DNA from: PZPK01 sp047628385
GTDB lineage: Bacteria > Pseudomonadota > Gammaproteobacteria > Pseudomonadales > Oleiphilaceae
Reading direction: 5' to 3'
Assembly (NCBI GenBank): GCA_047628385.1
Contig: JBLHVH010000171.1
Span: 1 to 7,684, forward strand
Length of the DNA stretch: 7,684 nt
The position numbers and the translations under genes are program-made. Below, piece by piece: positions 1 to 6,678 of the stretch. Every line of letters begins with the position of its first letter. Position 1 is the stretch's first letter. The notes under the pieces were generated by a model. It did no database searches and was not told where the DNA came from. It worked only from the letters and a program-made list of their open reading frames with translations.

Positions 1-320
1 TTTGGATTTCAATAAAAGCAGGCTCACTCAAAAATGATACCGTAGTTAGTATTGAGCAAGCTAGGTCATTATGTATTGGGTGTGAAGTAGCTGCTGGTTT
101 AGATTCTCCAGAACAAGACAAAGCGTTGCGTATGAAGCTTCAAGTTAATCGATTGACGATGGGAATGTCTTCATCAAACGAGCATCAAAGTCGTGAGACA
201 CAGTTAAGTGAATTATTACTCGACTGGTATCAAAAAGTTGGGCCAAGTTTAGATGAGTTTGAATCGATGGAGGAACGGGTTGATGCAGCAACTAATCATT
301 TATTAGGCGCTAGAGACTGA
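1..320 (+). CDS. C-terminal fragment of a probable DUF349-domain protein (5' end outside window)
   Basis: The reading frame is open from base 3 to the TGA at 318-320, giving about 105 residues with no start needed inside the window, so this is the tail of a larger gene cut by the left edge. An internal ATG at 132 would start in mid-domain and is not preferred. Visible features are a pair of close cysteines (LCIGCE), then AGLDSPEQDKALRMKLQVNRL, then an acidic helical tail containing LLLDWYQKVGP. This pattern resembles the C-terminus of long, coiled-coil DUF349 proteins of Pseudomonas-like gammaproteobacteria, where a segment like 'C-x-x-x-E-x-L-A-G-x-x-S-P-x-E-D' precedes a basic helix. The cellular role of that family is poorly defined and I infer none here. 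The gene converges on yceI with a hairpin between them. The assignment comes from remembered family pattern only, so confidence is moderate. Confidence 0.55.
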   Translation, partial: WISIKAGSLKNDTVVSIEQARSLCIGCEVAAGLDSPEQDKALRMKLQVNRLTMGMSSSNEHQSRETQLSELLLDWYQKVGPSLDEFESMEERVDAATNHLLGARD

Positions 321-336
321 CACAATTAAAAATTTA

Positions 337-369
337 TATGGCGCTACGTAGTAATTACTTAGCGCCATA
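337..369. terminator. Hairpin between convergent genes, probable terminator for the leftward yceI transcript
   Basis: The arms TATGGCGCTA (337-346) and TAGCGCCATA (360-369) are perfect 10-bp complements around a 13-base loop that itself contains the palindrome AGTAATTACT. On the minus strand the stem is followed by TAAATTTTTAATTG, a reasonable U-tract, so it should terminate transcripts coming from yceI. On the plus strand the following bases are A-rich with only short T runs, so termination of the DUF349-like gene would be weaker. A second, entirely A/T-type hairpin (AAGAAAA / TTTTCTT, 373-392) lies just upstream on the yceI side and may add to the structure. The position between two convergent stop codons supports the call. 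Confidence 0.7.
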
Positions 370-400
370 AATAAGAAAAATTCTATTTTCTTAAAACTGA

Positions 401-976
401 CTACTGCTTAATACCTTCAATATTAAGCTCTAACTCAACATGGGTCGATGCAGGCCCTAACGATCGCGTAATACCATAGTCTGCTAATTTAAGGCTTGTC
501 ACACCCGTAAAGCCCGAACGGTATCCACCCCATGGGTCGTTACCCTCGCCTATTTTTTGTACTGGAAAGCTAATAGACCTAGTGATGCCATGCAACGTTA
601 AGTTTCCTGTTATGACAGCCTCATCTGCACTATTTACTTTAAAATTTGTGCTTTTAAATTGAGCGGTTGGAAATTTTTTAACATCTAGAAAGTCATCACT
701 CCGAAGGTGTTTATCACGCTCAGCATGATTTGAATCTAGACTTTCTGTGTTAATTTCAACACTAATATTGGATTTTTCAGGCGCGGCTGGATCATACGAA
801 AACTGACCATCAAAATCATTAAAACGGCCTGTTAACCAGCTATAACCTAAATGCTTGATTTTAAAATTTATCGACGCGTGCGCTCCTTTCACATCAATTT
901 TATAATCTGCTGCCTCAACGAGTGCTGCGTAAGTTGTCGAGAGTGCCAAAATTGTTGTTAGTAATACTTTTTTCAT
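401..976 (-). CDS. yceI: YceI family periplasmic isoprenoid-binding protein
   Basis: This 191-residue secreted protein is the same length as E. coli YceI as I remember it, and aligns along its whole length. Residues 1-22 form a signal peptide (MKK, hydrophobic core, VEA before ADYKID). The mature part carries family landmarks: HASINFKIKHLGYSW (33-47), FDGQFSYD (55-62), NHAERDKHLRSDDFL (83-97), the strand GNLTLHG (124-130), DPWGGYRSGF (147-156) and LGPAS (173-177). YceI proteins are lipocalin-like beta barrels that bind long isoprenoids such as quinone or polyprenyl chains; E. coli YceI is periplasmic and base-inducible. ATG is preceded by AGGGGACTGAT, a good ribosome site. It lies 79 bases downstream of the cytochrome b561 gene on the same strand, the usual yceJ-yceI order, so co-transcription is likely. 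The ligand here is inferred. Confidence 0.94.
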   Translation of the reverse strand: MKKVLLTTILALSTTYAALVEAADYKIDVKGAHASINFKIKHLGYSWLTGRFNDFDGQFSYDPAAPEKSNISVEINTESLDSNHAERDKHLRSDDFLDVKKFPTAQFKSTNFKVNSADEAVITGNLTLHGITRSISFPVQKIGEGNDPWGGYRSGFTGVTSLKLADYGITRSLGPASTHVELELNIEGIKQ

Positions 977-1055
977 ATCAGTCCCCTAATTTAATATTTT
1001 TATAATCGCTCGTTATTAATAGCGTTGATATTGTTTTTAGATATAGTTTTTAGAT

Positions 1056-1613
1056 TTAATTTTCAATACCCAACATTTTTTTAAATGTATTATCCTTATT
1101 GAAGAAATGATGTTTAACCGCCGCCCCTGAGTGCAGCGCCACAAACCCTATCAAGCACCAAGCTAAAGTAAAATGTATTTCTCCGGCAATATCCTCTTGG
1201 TTCTCTATGAAGGAGGATATCGCCGGAACCTCTATAAGCTCAAATACTAATATACTTCGTCCATCTGCGGTAGATATAAGATAACCACTAGTCATTAGCA
1301 GTATCATCATCAAATATAACAATAGATGCATAAGGTGGGCGACTCGAAACTCAAATTTTTCAAACTGAGTTTGAGCTAGTGGAAAGTCGGGACTTATATT
1401 AACGATACGCCAGAATAAGCGCGCACACAGACACAAAAAAAGCATCACACCAGTACTTTTATGTAAATCTAAGGATCCTTTGTACCACGCGTCATAATAG
1501 CTTAGCTCAACCATATAGAGGCCTAGGCCAAACATAAAAAAAACACCTAGCGCCATAAACCAATGAAAAAATATAGCAACAGAACCATATACTAAAGATG
1601 AGTTTTTAATCAT
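1056..1613 (-). CDS. yceJ: Cytochrome b561 family membrane protein, YceJ-like
   Basis: A 185-residue integral membrane di-haem b-type cytochrome (CybB/YceJ type). Four hydrophobic helices are visible at roughly 9-33, 52-70, 92-115 and 145-166. Candidate haem ligands are H17 (FFHWFMA), H51 (LDLHKSTG), H147 (GEIHFTLAW) and H161 (ALHSGAA). The spacings of 34 and 14 residues fit the ligand spacing of E. coli CybB. Other family marks are LFWRI near 66-70, AHLMHLLLY (92-100) and SGYLIS (109-114). Family members pass electrons between ubiquinone and acceptors or donors at the periplasmic face, and CybB itself has been described as a superoxide:quinone oxidoreductase. The nearest ribosome site, AAGGAG, is about 13 bases from the ATG, longer than usual, with no better start nearby. 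The pairing with yceI favours YceJ over CybB; the substrate is unknown. Confidence 0.9.
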   Translation of the reverse strand: MIKNSSLVYGSVAIFFHWFMALGVFFMFGLGLYMVELSYYDAWYKGSLDLHKSTGVMLFLCLCARLFWRIVNISPDFPLAQTQFEKFEFRVAHLMHLLLYLMMILLMTSGYLISTADGRSILVFELIEVPAISSFIENQEDIAGEIHFTLAWCLIGFVALHSGAAVKHHFFNKDNTFKKMLGIEN

Positions 1614-1654
1614 TAATTTTAAAATTCTCCTTTCGTATATCCTTGTTAATGTGA

Positions 1655-1683
1655 AATATAAGAAAAGATTAGCTAAACAACAA
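1655..1683 (-). promoter_or_regulatory. Candidate sigma-70 promoter for yceJ-yceI
   Basis: Reading the minus strand, TTGTTG (1683-1678) and TATATT (1660-1655) are separated by exactly 17 bases, and the start codon lies about 40 bases beyond the -10 box. The -35 box keeps only the TTG part of the consensus, while the -10 box is close to TATAAT. It lies in the 91-base gap between comFB and yceJ, so yceJ-yceI could be expressed independently even if comFB read-through also occurs. In DNA this AT-rich such matches arise easily by chance. Confidence 0.35.
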
Positions 1684-1704
1684 GCATGAACTATGTTTTT
1701 TATA

Positions 1705-1968
1705 TTAACTATTGGCGTTTTTAATATGAGCTAATGCATTTTTAACCGCCAGATGCGCCTTATCACGTATCTCTTGCATCTCAATGGGAGAAGTATAATA
1801 AACCATATCTACTTCATGCCTAATATAGCGAGGAGGTAAATGATTAAGCGCAATGCAAATCACATCAGTTAAAGCATCCTCTTCAATATCTTGCCCTTCA
1901 ATCTGAATTGCTAATGATTCAATGACTAAGGTTTCATAATAATTTTGAATATTGTCTAAAAGTGACAT
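1705..1968 (-). CDS. ComFB-domain protein (late competence protein family)
   Basis: A small soluble protein of 87 residues with no signal peptide or membrane segment. It carries the ComFB signature: NYYETLVIESL near the N-terminus (9-19), then DVICIALNHLPPRY (35-48) followed by DMVYY (54-58), and a helical C-terminus. The family is named after Bacillus subtilis ComFB, encoded in the comF operon, but it occurs widely in bacteria that are not known to be competent. Members have recently been reported to bind cyclic dinucleotides, including a cyanobacterial c-di-GMP receptor; whether this one does is inference. The ATG follows GGGGTACCC, a usable but imperfect ribosome site. It is transcribed away from prc and toward yceJ, 91 bases upstream of yceJ with no strong terminator between, so read-through is possible. 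Competence should not be inferred from the name. Confidence 0.85.
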   Translation of the reverse strand: MSLLDNIQNYYETLVIESLAIQIEGQDIEEDALTDVICIALNHLPPRYIRHEVDMVYYTSPIEMQEIRDKAHLAVKNALAHIKNANS

Positions 1969-2263
1969 GGGTACCCCATTAAAATTTAAAGTGACATTAT
2001 GCTAGCCACATAATTAATACGAACTTAAATTAAATTCTTAGTTAGAACATTAGTTAAGGACGCCCATATATTCAACCACTAAGATCATTATATCTTTTCA
2101 GAGACAATTATTATCAAGATGTAACGTAATTAACAATAATTAATCGCTAGACAGCTAGCTAGGCCGCTAGCAATCACATACAATCAAAATAACTTCCTAT
2201 TTATTTTAACGATAAAGTATTGAAACATAACGACACCCTTTAATATAACAAAGCCCTTTAAAT
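1969..2263. other. Divergent AT-rich intergenic region between comFB and prc
   Basis: This 295-base spacer holds no credible coding frame and must contain the start signals of both flanking genes. It is strongly AT-rich apart from a small cluster of GCTAG words: GCTAGC at 2001-2006, GCTAG at 2146-2150, the palindrome AGCTAGCT at 2153-2160, and GCTAGC at 2166-2171. The last three can form a short imperfect stem (GCTAG with CTAGC) around the AGCTAGCT palindrome. A candidate prc promoter lies at its right end. On the comFB side only a poor match, CATAAT overlapping the GCTAGC at 2001-2006, is visible. I see no tRNA, riboswitch fold or small ORF I would defend. Confidence 0.6.
2220..2249 (+). promoter_or_regulatory. 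Candidate sigma-70 promoter for prc
   Basis: TTGAAA (2220-2225) and TATAAC (2244-2249) are separated by 18 bases and each matches the consensus hexamer at five or four of six positions. If used, transcription would begin around 2256, only some 8 bases before the ATG at 2264, so the mRNA would be nearly leaderless or would use the second ATG at 2279. That fits the absence of a ribosome site before 2264. The alternative is a chance match in AT-rich DNA. Confidence 0.45.
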
Positions 2264-4402
2264 ATGATTAAATTTAACATGTTAAAAAATTGCTTACTCC
2301 CTATACAGCTCGTGATAATTCTTTCACTTGGGCTTACATTTAATGCATTCGCTATCACAAGCTCCCAGCAAGAAGTCGACCTCTCCGCTGAGTTTAGTCC
2401 ACTGGAACCCACAAGAGATCAACGCGAAGCAAGCATACATATCGCTCGATCATTATTGTTAAATCACTATCGTAAACAAGATATTGATAAAGAGTTGTCT
2501 GAAAAAGCTTATAATTTTTATTTGGATTCGCTTGATAGCCAGCACCTCTATTTATTGCAGTCAGATATTGATGCATTTGAGCCTTATCGCTTTCGTCTGC
2601 ACAATGCTTTAAAGACCGGTCAATTAGAGCCTGGTTTTCGTATATTCAATCGTTACCAAGAACGTGTCATTGCTCGCTTGAGACAACAAATTAAAGATCT
2701 AAAAAAAGGTTTCAAGGATGTAAACTTTAAAGCCGAAGAATATATTCTCACTGACCGTTCAGAAACATCGCTACCAAAAAATGCAGCAGAATTAGATGAT
2801 GTTTGGCGACGTCGTATCAAAAGTGCAGTTTTATCATTAATTCTTGATGATAAATCAGAAGAAGAAGCACAGGAAACGCTTATCAAACGATACGAAAATC
2901 AGTTAAAGCGTACCCTTCAGTCACGAAGTGAAGATGCTTTTCAAATTTACATGAATGCATTTACTAGTGTTTATGACCCACACACGACTTATTTTTCGCC
3001 AAGAACGTCTGAAAACTTCAATATAAATATGAGTCTCTCTTTAGAAGGTATTGGGGCGGTTCTTCAATCAGACAATGAGTTCACTAAGGTTGTAAGACTT
3101 GTTCCTGGAGGTCCAGCACAAATGCAAGGTCAACTTAGTACTGCTGACCGTATCGTAGGTGTTGCTCAAGGTGACAAAGAAATGGTTAATGTCATCGGGT
3201 GGCGCTTAGACGAAGTAGTGCAATTAATTCGTGGTGATAAACACTCCCTCGTTCGCCTTGAAGTAATACCAACTGAAAGTAAATTAGATACTGAAACTGA
3301 AATCATTCCGATCATTCGAGATAAAGTTAAACTAGAAGATCAGGCTGCTAGTAGCTCTAAGGTTATCATTGAACGAGATGGTAAATCGCATACAATTGGC
3401 GTTATCGACCTACCTACTTTCTATGCCGACTTTCAAGCAATGCAACAAGGTGATCCAAACTATAAAAGTACGACCCGTGATGTGCTTAGTTTATTAAAAG
3501 AACTGCAAGCTGAAAATACTATTGACGGCCTCGTAATTGACCTTCGTGGCAATGGCGGCGGATCTTTAGATGAAGCTAATCGCTTAACAGGCTTATTTAT
3601 AAACGAAGGTCCTACCGTACAAGTTCGAAGCGCTAATGATCGAGTAGAAGTGCTCGTGGATCCAGACCCTAAACTAGTTTACAACGGCCCTCTTGTCGTT
3701 CTAGTAGATCGCTTAAGCGCATCAGCATCAGAAATTTTTGCAGGCGCGATACAAGATTATGGTCGCGGTATCATCATGGGTTCGCAAACTTTCGGTAAAG
3801 GTACCGTTCAATCTGTTCGCCCTTTAAATCATGGCCAGCTTAAAATCACACAAGCTAAATTTTATCGTATCTCTGGCGCCAGCACGCAACATAAAGGTGT
3901 TGTTCCTGATATCTTAATGCCTGCACTAATAGACAAGTCTAAAGTCGGTGAAGACTCTTATGACCATGCATTAAAGTGGGATTCAATTAAGTCAGCTAAA
4001 TTTCAAAACCTAAACTTTGTAGCAGGTTTATCTGAAGCCCTAAACAAACAACACATGAAGCGTATTGTGCTGCAACCTGAATATAATATTTTGCTTGAAG
4101 AAATTGCTTTACTAGAATCTCAAAGAGCTAAAGACCGCGTCACTTTAAATAAAAATAAGCGTGAGCTTGAAAATAGTACATTTGATAATGCGCAACTAAC
4201 AATCATAAATAAGCGAAGAGACTTAGAAACATTGACACGTTTTAAAAGTATTGATGATTGGACTGAGTATCTAAAAGAGCAAGCAGGTAAAACTGAAGAA
4301 GAAAAAGATAAAGATAAAGCTGACTTTGTTATAAAAGAAAGTGCAGAAGTATTATTAGATTTCGTTGAGTTACAAGAAGTACTGACTGCAAAAGCCGCTT
4401 AA
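2264..4402 (+). CDS. prc: Carboxy-terminal (tail-specific) processing protease, S41 family
   Basis: A 712-residue periplasmic serine protease of the Prc/Tsp type (E. coli Prc is about 680). Residues 1-30 are a signal peptide (basic start, hydrophobic LLPIQLVIILSLGL, then NAFA). An N-terminal helical domain spans about 45-250. A PDZ domain follows at about 255-345 (LSLEGIGAVL, then VVRLVPGGPA) and the S41 core at about 375-560, with DLRGNGGGS at 426-434. The catalytic pair is S487 within SASAS and K512 within TFGKGTVQ, 25 residues apart as in E. coli Prc. The C-terminus is a charged, coiled-coil-like tail (about 610-700) of the DUF3340 type. Prc cleaves proteins with nonpolar C-termini, including envelope and peptidoglycan-hydrolase substrates. 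The start is uncertain: 2264 gives the longest signal peptide, but neither it nor the ATG at 2279 has a clear ribosome site. No NlpI-like partner is in the window. Confidence 0.95.
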   Translation: MIKFNMLKNCLLPIQLVIILSLGLTFNAFAITSSQQEVDLSAEFSPLEPTRDQREASIHIARSLLLNHYRKQDIDKELSEKAYNFYLDSLDSQHLYLLQSDIDAFEPYRFRLHNALKTGQLEPGFRIFNRYQERVIARLRQQIKDLKKGFKDVNFKAEEYILTDRSETSLPKNAAELDDVWRRRIKSAVLSLILDDKSEEEAQETLIKRYENQLKRTLQSRSEDAFQIYMNAFTSVYDPHTTYFSPRTSENFNINMSLSLEGIGAVLQSDNEFTKVVRLVPGGPAQMQGQLSTADRIVGVAQGDKEMVNVIGWRLDEVVQLIRGDKHSLVRLEVIPTESKLDTETEIIPIIRDKVKLEDQAASSSKVIIERDGKSHTIGVIDLPTFYADFQAMQQGDPNYKSTTRDVLSLLKELQAENTIDGLVIDLRGNGGGSLDEANRLTGLFINEGPTVQVRSANDRVEVLVDPDPKLVYNGPLVVLVDRLSASASEIFAGAIQDYGRGIIMGSQTFGKGTVQSVRPLNHGQLKITQAKFYRISGASTQHKGVVPDILMPALIDKSKVGEDSYDHALKWDSIKSAKFQNLNFVAGLSEALNKQHMKRIVLQPEYNILLEEIALLESQRAKDRVTLNKNKRELENSTFDNAQLTIINKRRDLETLTRFKSIDDWTEYLKEQAGKTEEEKDKDKADFVIKESAEVLLDFVELQEVLTAKAA

Positions 4403-4412
4403 GTTAATACCC

Positions 4413-4463
4413 ATCGCTAGCTTCATGTCTTTTGCTAATCGTAAAAGACATGAAGCTAGCGAT
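4413..4463. repeat. Perfect 21-bp inverted repeat downstream of prc
   Basis: The arms at 4413-4433 and 4443-4463 are exact reverse complements around the 9-base loop GCTAATCGT. Each outer arm carries ATCGCTAGC or its complement, and the inner part is a run of four T/A pairs. The repeat starts 10 bases after the prc stop and ends 55 bases before the next start codon. As RNA it would fold into a very stable stem that could end the prc transcript or protect its 3' end. No T-tract follows (ATAACCATCACTG on the plus strand), and on the minus strand the next bases are GGGTATTAAC, so it is not a textbook intrinsic terminator. It may instead be a processing site, a protein-binding palindrome, or a short mobile palindrome. 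Confidence 0.85.
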
Positions 4464-4518
4464 ATAACCATCACTGAAATAATGTCCAAGTGAGCGATTT
4501 AAGACGGAGATTAAAACA

Positions 4519-5307
4519 ATGACGAATGATAAAACTAACCCATTGCCCTCTTCTAAAAAAACTAGCAAGCCATCAGACAGTAATAATGATTCACCCAACA
4601 AAAGCAAAACAAAACTTGATTCTTGGGTCTCTGAAGATAAAATATCAAACTTTTTTGGTCGAGTAAGCGACGTCACCTCAAGTGCATTTAAAATAGCTAA
4701 AAAGACTGGCGACACATCCTACAAAGTAGGTAAAGCAATCATTCAATCTCAAGATCAATTAAAGTTAATGGTCGCAGCAGGTCAATCTTTAAAAGATATG
4801 AGAGAAGTAGCCGGTTTAACGGTTAATGAATTAAGTGATGCCATCAGTCTAAAAGATCAGTCTATACTGGAAGCAGTAGAAAATGGCACTGCTACGCTTT
4901 CTTTTGAATTAATTTTACGGCTATCCGCTCTATTGGCACGAAATGATCCAATACCATTTATATTAAAATATAGCCGGACCTATTCACCTGACACTTGGAA
5001 GTTGCTCCACGACTGGGGTGCTGGTCGCTTACCATTACAATACCAGCGTGAGCGGGAATTTATTAATATATACCGCTCTCAAGATCAAGCCAGACAGCTA
5101 TCAGACGAAGGGTTTAACAAAGTTTTAGAATTTACACGCCAAGCATTTAATATGTCGCTGCACTTCGCATCTGAACAAGAAGCTAGCCTGCGTAACATGC
5201 AGAATAATACACAGAGTACCGAAACAGAAAAATCTAATAAGTCTCAACAGAAAAATGAAACATCTACTCGCGATTCAAACACAGCGCCTAGAAATAAAAA
5301 TGATTAG
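4519..5307 (+). CDS. XRE-type helix-turn-helix protein with disordered ends
   Basis: A 262-residue putative DNA-binding protein. Residues 1-33 are hydrophilic (N, S, K, P) and look disordered; about 35-80 form a polar helical stretch. A Cro/C1-type helix-turn-helix lies at about 90-140 (SLKDMREVAGLTVNELSDAI, then SILEAVENGTATLSFELILRL). After it comes a conserved-looking block (DPIPFILKYSRTYSPDTWKLL at 143-163, REREFINIYR at 177-186, QLSDEGFNKVLEFTRQAF at 193-210), which I recall from uncharacterised XRE regulators of gammaproteobacteria. The last 35 residues are N/Q/S/T/K-rich. GGAG lies about 9 bases before the ATG, which supports this start. The MATE gene begins 5 bases after the stop, so regulation of that transporter is a reasonable inference. 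No ligand domain is recognisable, and the HTH may not act as a classic repressor. Confidence 0.8.
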   Translation: MTNDKTNPLPSSKKTSKPSDSNNDSPNKSKTKLDSWVSEDKISNFFGRVSDVTSSAFKIAKKTGDTSYKVGKAIIQSQDQLKLMVAAGQSLKDMREVAGLTVNELSDAISLKDQSILEAVENGTATLSFELILRLSALLARNDPIPFILKYSRTYSPDTWKLLHDWGAGRLPLQYQREREFINIYRSQDQARQLSDEGFNKVLEFTRQAFNMSLHFASEQEASLRNMQNNTQSTETEKSNKSQQKNETSTRDSNTAPRNKND

Positions 5308-5312
5308 CTTGA

Positions 5313-6644
5313 GTGATTAAAAATAACTTAACCCAAGGCGACGTCGGTACACATTTATATTCAATGACAGTCCCTATGATATGGGGTATTTTGTCTATTA
5401 TGTCGATGAATATTGTCGACACTTATTATGTAGCCCAGCTTGGCACTGACCCACTCGCCGCAATGTCCTTCACCATACCGGTTGTCTCAATATTACTCAG
5501 TCTAGCTTTTGGTATAGGTATTGGGTCATCTTCAGTGATTGCTAGGGCAATCGGTGCTCAAGAATACGACCTAGTCAGATCCTACACAACACAATCATTA
5601 TTAATTGCACTAACCATTGCTGTTGCATTTGCAGTATCTGGCTATCAAACCATGGACTTGATATTTTCATTACTAGGCGCACCTAAACACTTAATGCCGC
5701 TTATTCATCAATTCATGGACATTTGGTTTTTAGGTAGCTTTATTGTTGTGATTCCTATGGTTGGGAATGCTGCTATAAGGGCGGCTGGAAACACAAAACT
5801 CCCAAGTTTTGTTATGATAAGCGTGGCGCTAATTAATATCATCTTAGACCCAATTTTAATTTTTGGTTTATTCGGTTTCCCTAAAATGGAACTTGCAGGT
5901 GCAGCGCTCGCTACCGTAATATCTTACTCTATCGCATTTTTCCTAGGCCTATACTTCTTAGCTTTTAAGTTCCGCTTTTTGAGCTGGTCTAGCTGTTATA
6001 AAAATATATTTATAAGCTGGTACGCGATTTTGCGTATTGCTATACCCGCCATTGGTACAAACTTAATTGCACCCATATCTATTGCAATAACAACATTACT
6101 CGTAGCCCGATACAGCCCCGAATCTGTCGCTGGTTTTGGCGTAGCGTCTAGAGTTGAATCTCTTTTTCTTGTGGTAATTATGGGTATATCTTCAATTATG
6201 GGTCCGTTTGTTGGACAAAACTGGGGAGCAGGTCAGCATAATCGAGTAGGACTAGCTCTTAAAATTAGCTTTCGATTTGCAAGCATTTGGGGCGTTGGCA
6301 GCGCAATACTACTTTGGTTTCTTGCAACACCAATCGCAGGTTTATTTTCAGAAGACCCACAAGTAATTGAGTCGGCTTCTATTTATTTACAAGTTATGCC
6401 AATCACCTACATTTTCCTAGCTATTATTATGATTTCTTCATCTACAGCAAACGGAATGGGTAACCCTTTACCTTCGTTAATCATGTCATTTTTACGTTTA
6501 ATCGTGGTATATATTCCACTAGCGTTAACGCTTGTCTACTTTTTTAATCTTTTAGGTATTTACTTAGCAGGGGCGATTGCTAATATAATTGTCGGTATAG
6601 GCGCTTACGTTTGGATAAAGCGTATCAAACTCAATCCATCATAA
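5313..6644 (+). CDS. MATE family multidrug/metabolite efflux transporter
   Basis: A 443-residue inner-membrane transporter with about 12 hydrophobic helices in two MatE repeats (about 15-175 and 235-400). The first repeat has the TM1 segment SMNIVDTYYVAQLG with D36, matching the aspartate used for cation coupling in NorM proteins, and ARAIGAQE (77-84). Between them sit RAAGNTKLPSF (156-166) and LDPILIFG (178-185). The second repeat has RVE (280-282) and GQNWGAGQ (301-308), both usual in the NorM/DinF group. Family members export cationic drugs, dyes or metabolites using a proton or sodium gradient; the substrate and ion here cannot be read from sequence. The start is GTG, five bases after the HTH gene's stop, with no strong ribosome site. 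That suggests translational coupling to the upstream gene. Length is slightly short of typical NorM (about 455-460) but looks complete. Confidence 0.93.
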   Translation: MIKNNLTQGDVGTHLYSMTVPMIWGILSIMSMNIVDTYYVAQLGTDPLAAMSFTIPVVSILLSLAFGIGIGSSSVIARAIGAQEYDLVRSYTTQSLLIALTIAVAFAVSGYQTMDLIFSLLGAPKHLMPLIHQFMDIWFLGSFIVVIPMVGNAAIRAAGNTKLPSFVMISVALINIILDPILIFGLFGFPKMELAGAALATVISYSIAFFLGLYFLAFKFRFLSWSSCYKNIFISWYAILRIAIPAIGTNLIAPISIAITTLLVARYSPESVAGFGVASRVESLFLVVIMGISSIMGPFVGQNWGAGQHNRVGLALKISFRFASIWGVGSAILLWFLATPIAGLFSEDPQVIESASIYLQVMPITYIFLAIIMISSSTANGMGNPLPSLIMSFLRLIVVYIPLALTLVYFFNLLGIYLAGAIANIIVGIGAYVWIKRIKLNPS

Positions 6645-6678
6645 TTTCAATCATAAAACGACTACAATTGAGAGCATC

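Noticed and set aside
1705..1968. Reading ComFB as evidence of a DNA-uptake locus.
   Set aside because: No other competence gene (comEA, comEC, comF, pilus genes) is in the window, and the domain is widespread in bacteria not known to be competent.
2206..2886. Three minus-strand open frames of 60-77 codons (2206-2412, 2394-2576, 2653-2886).
   Set aside because: All overlap the start or body of prc antisense, have no family resemblance or sensible composition, and prc is an unambiguous full-length protease.
4404..4715. Minus-strand open frame of 103 codons spanning the inverted repeat and the start of the HTH gene.
   Set aside because: Its leucine/serine-rich translation mirrors the lysine/serine-rich N-terminus of the HTH protein and the palindrome. 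The forward gene has a ribosome site and a recognisable domain.
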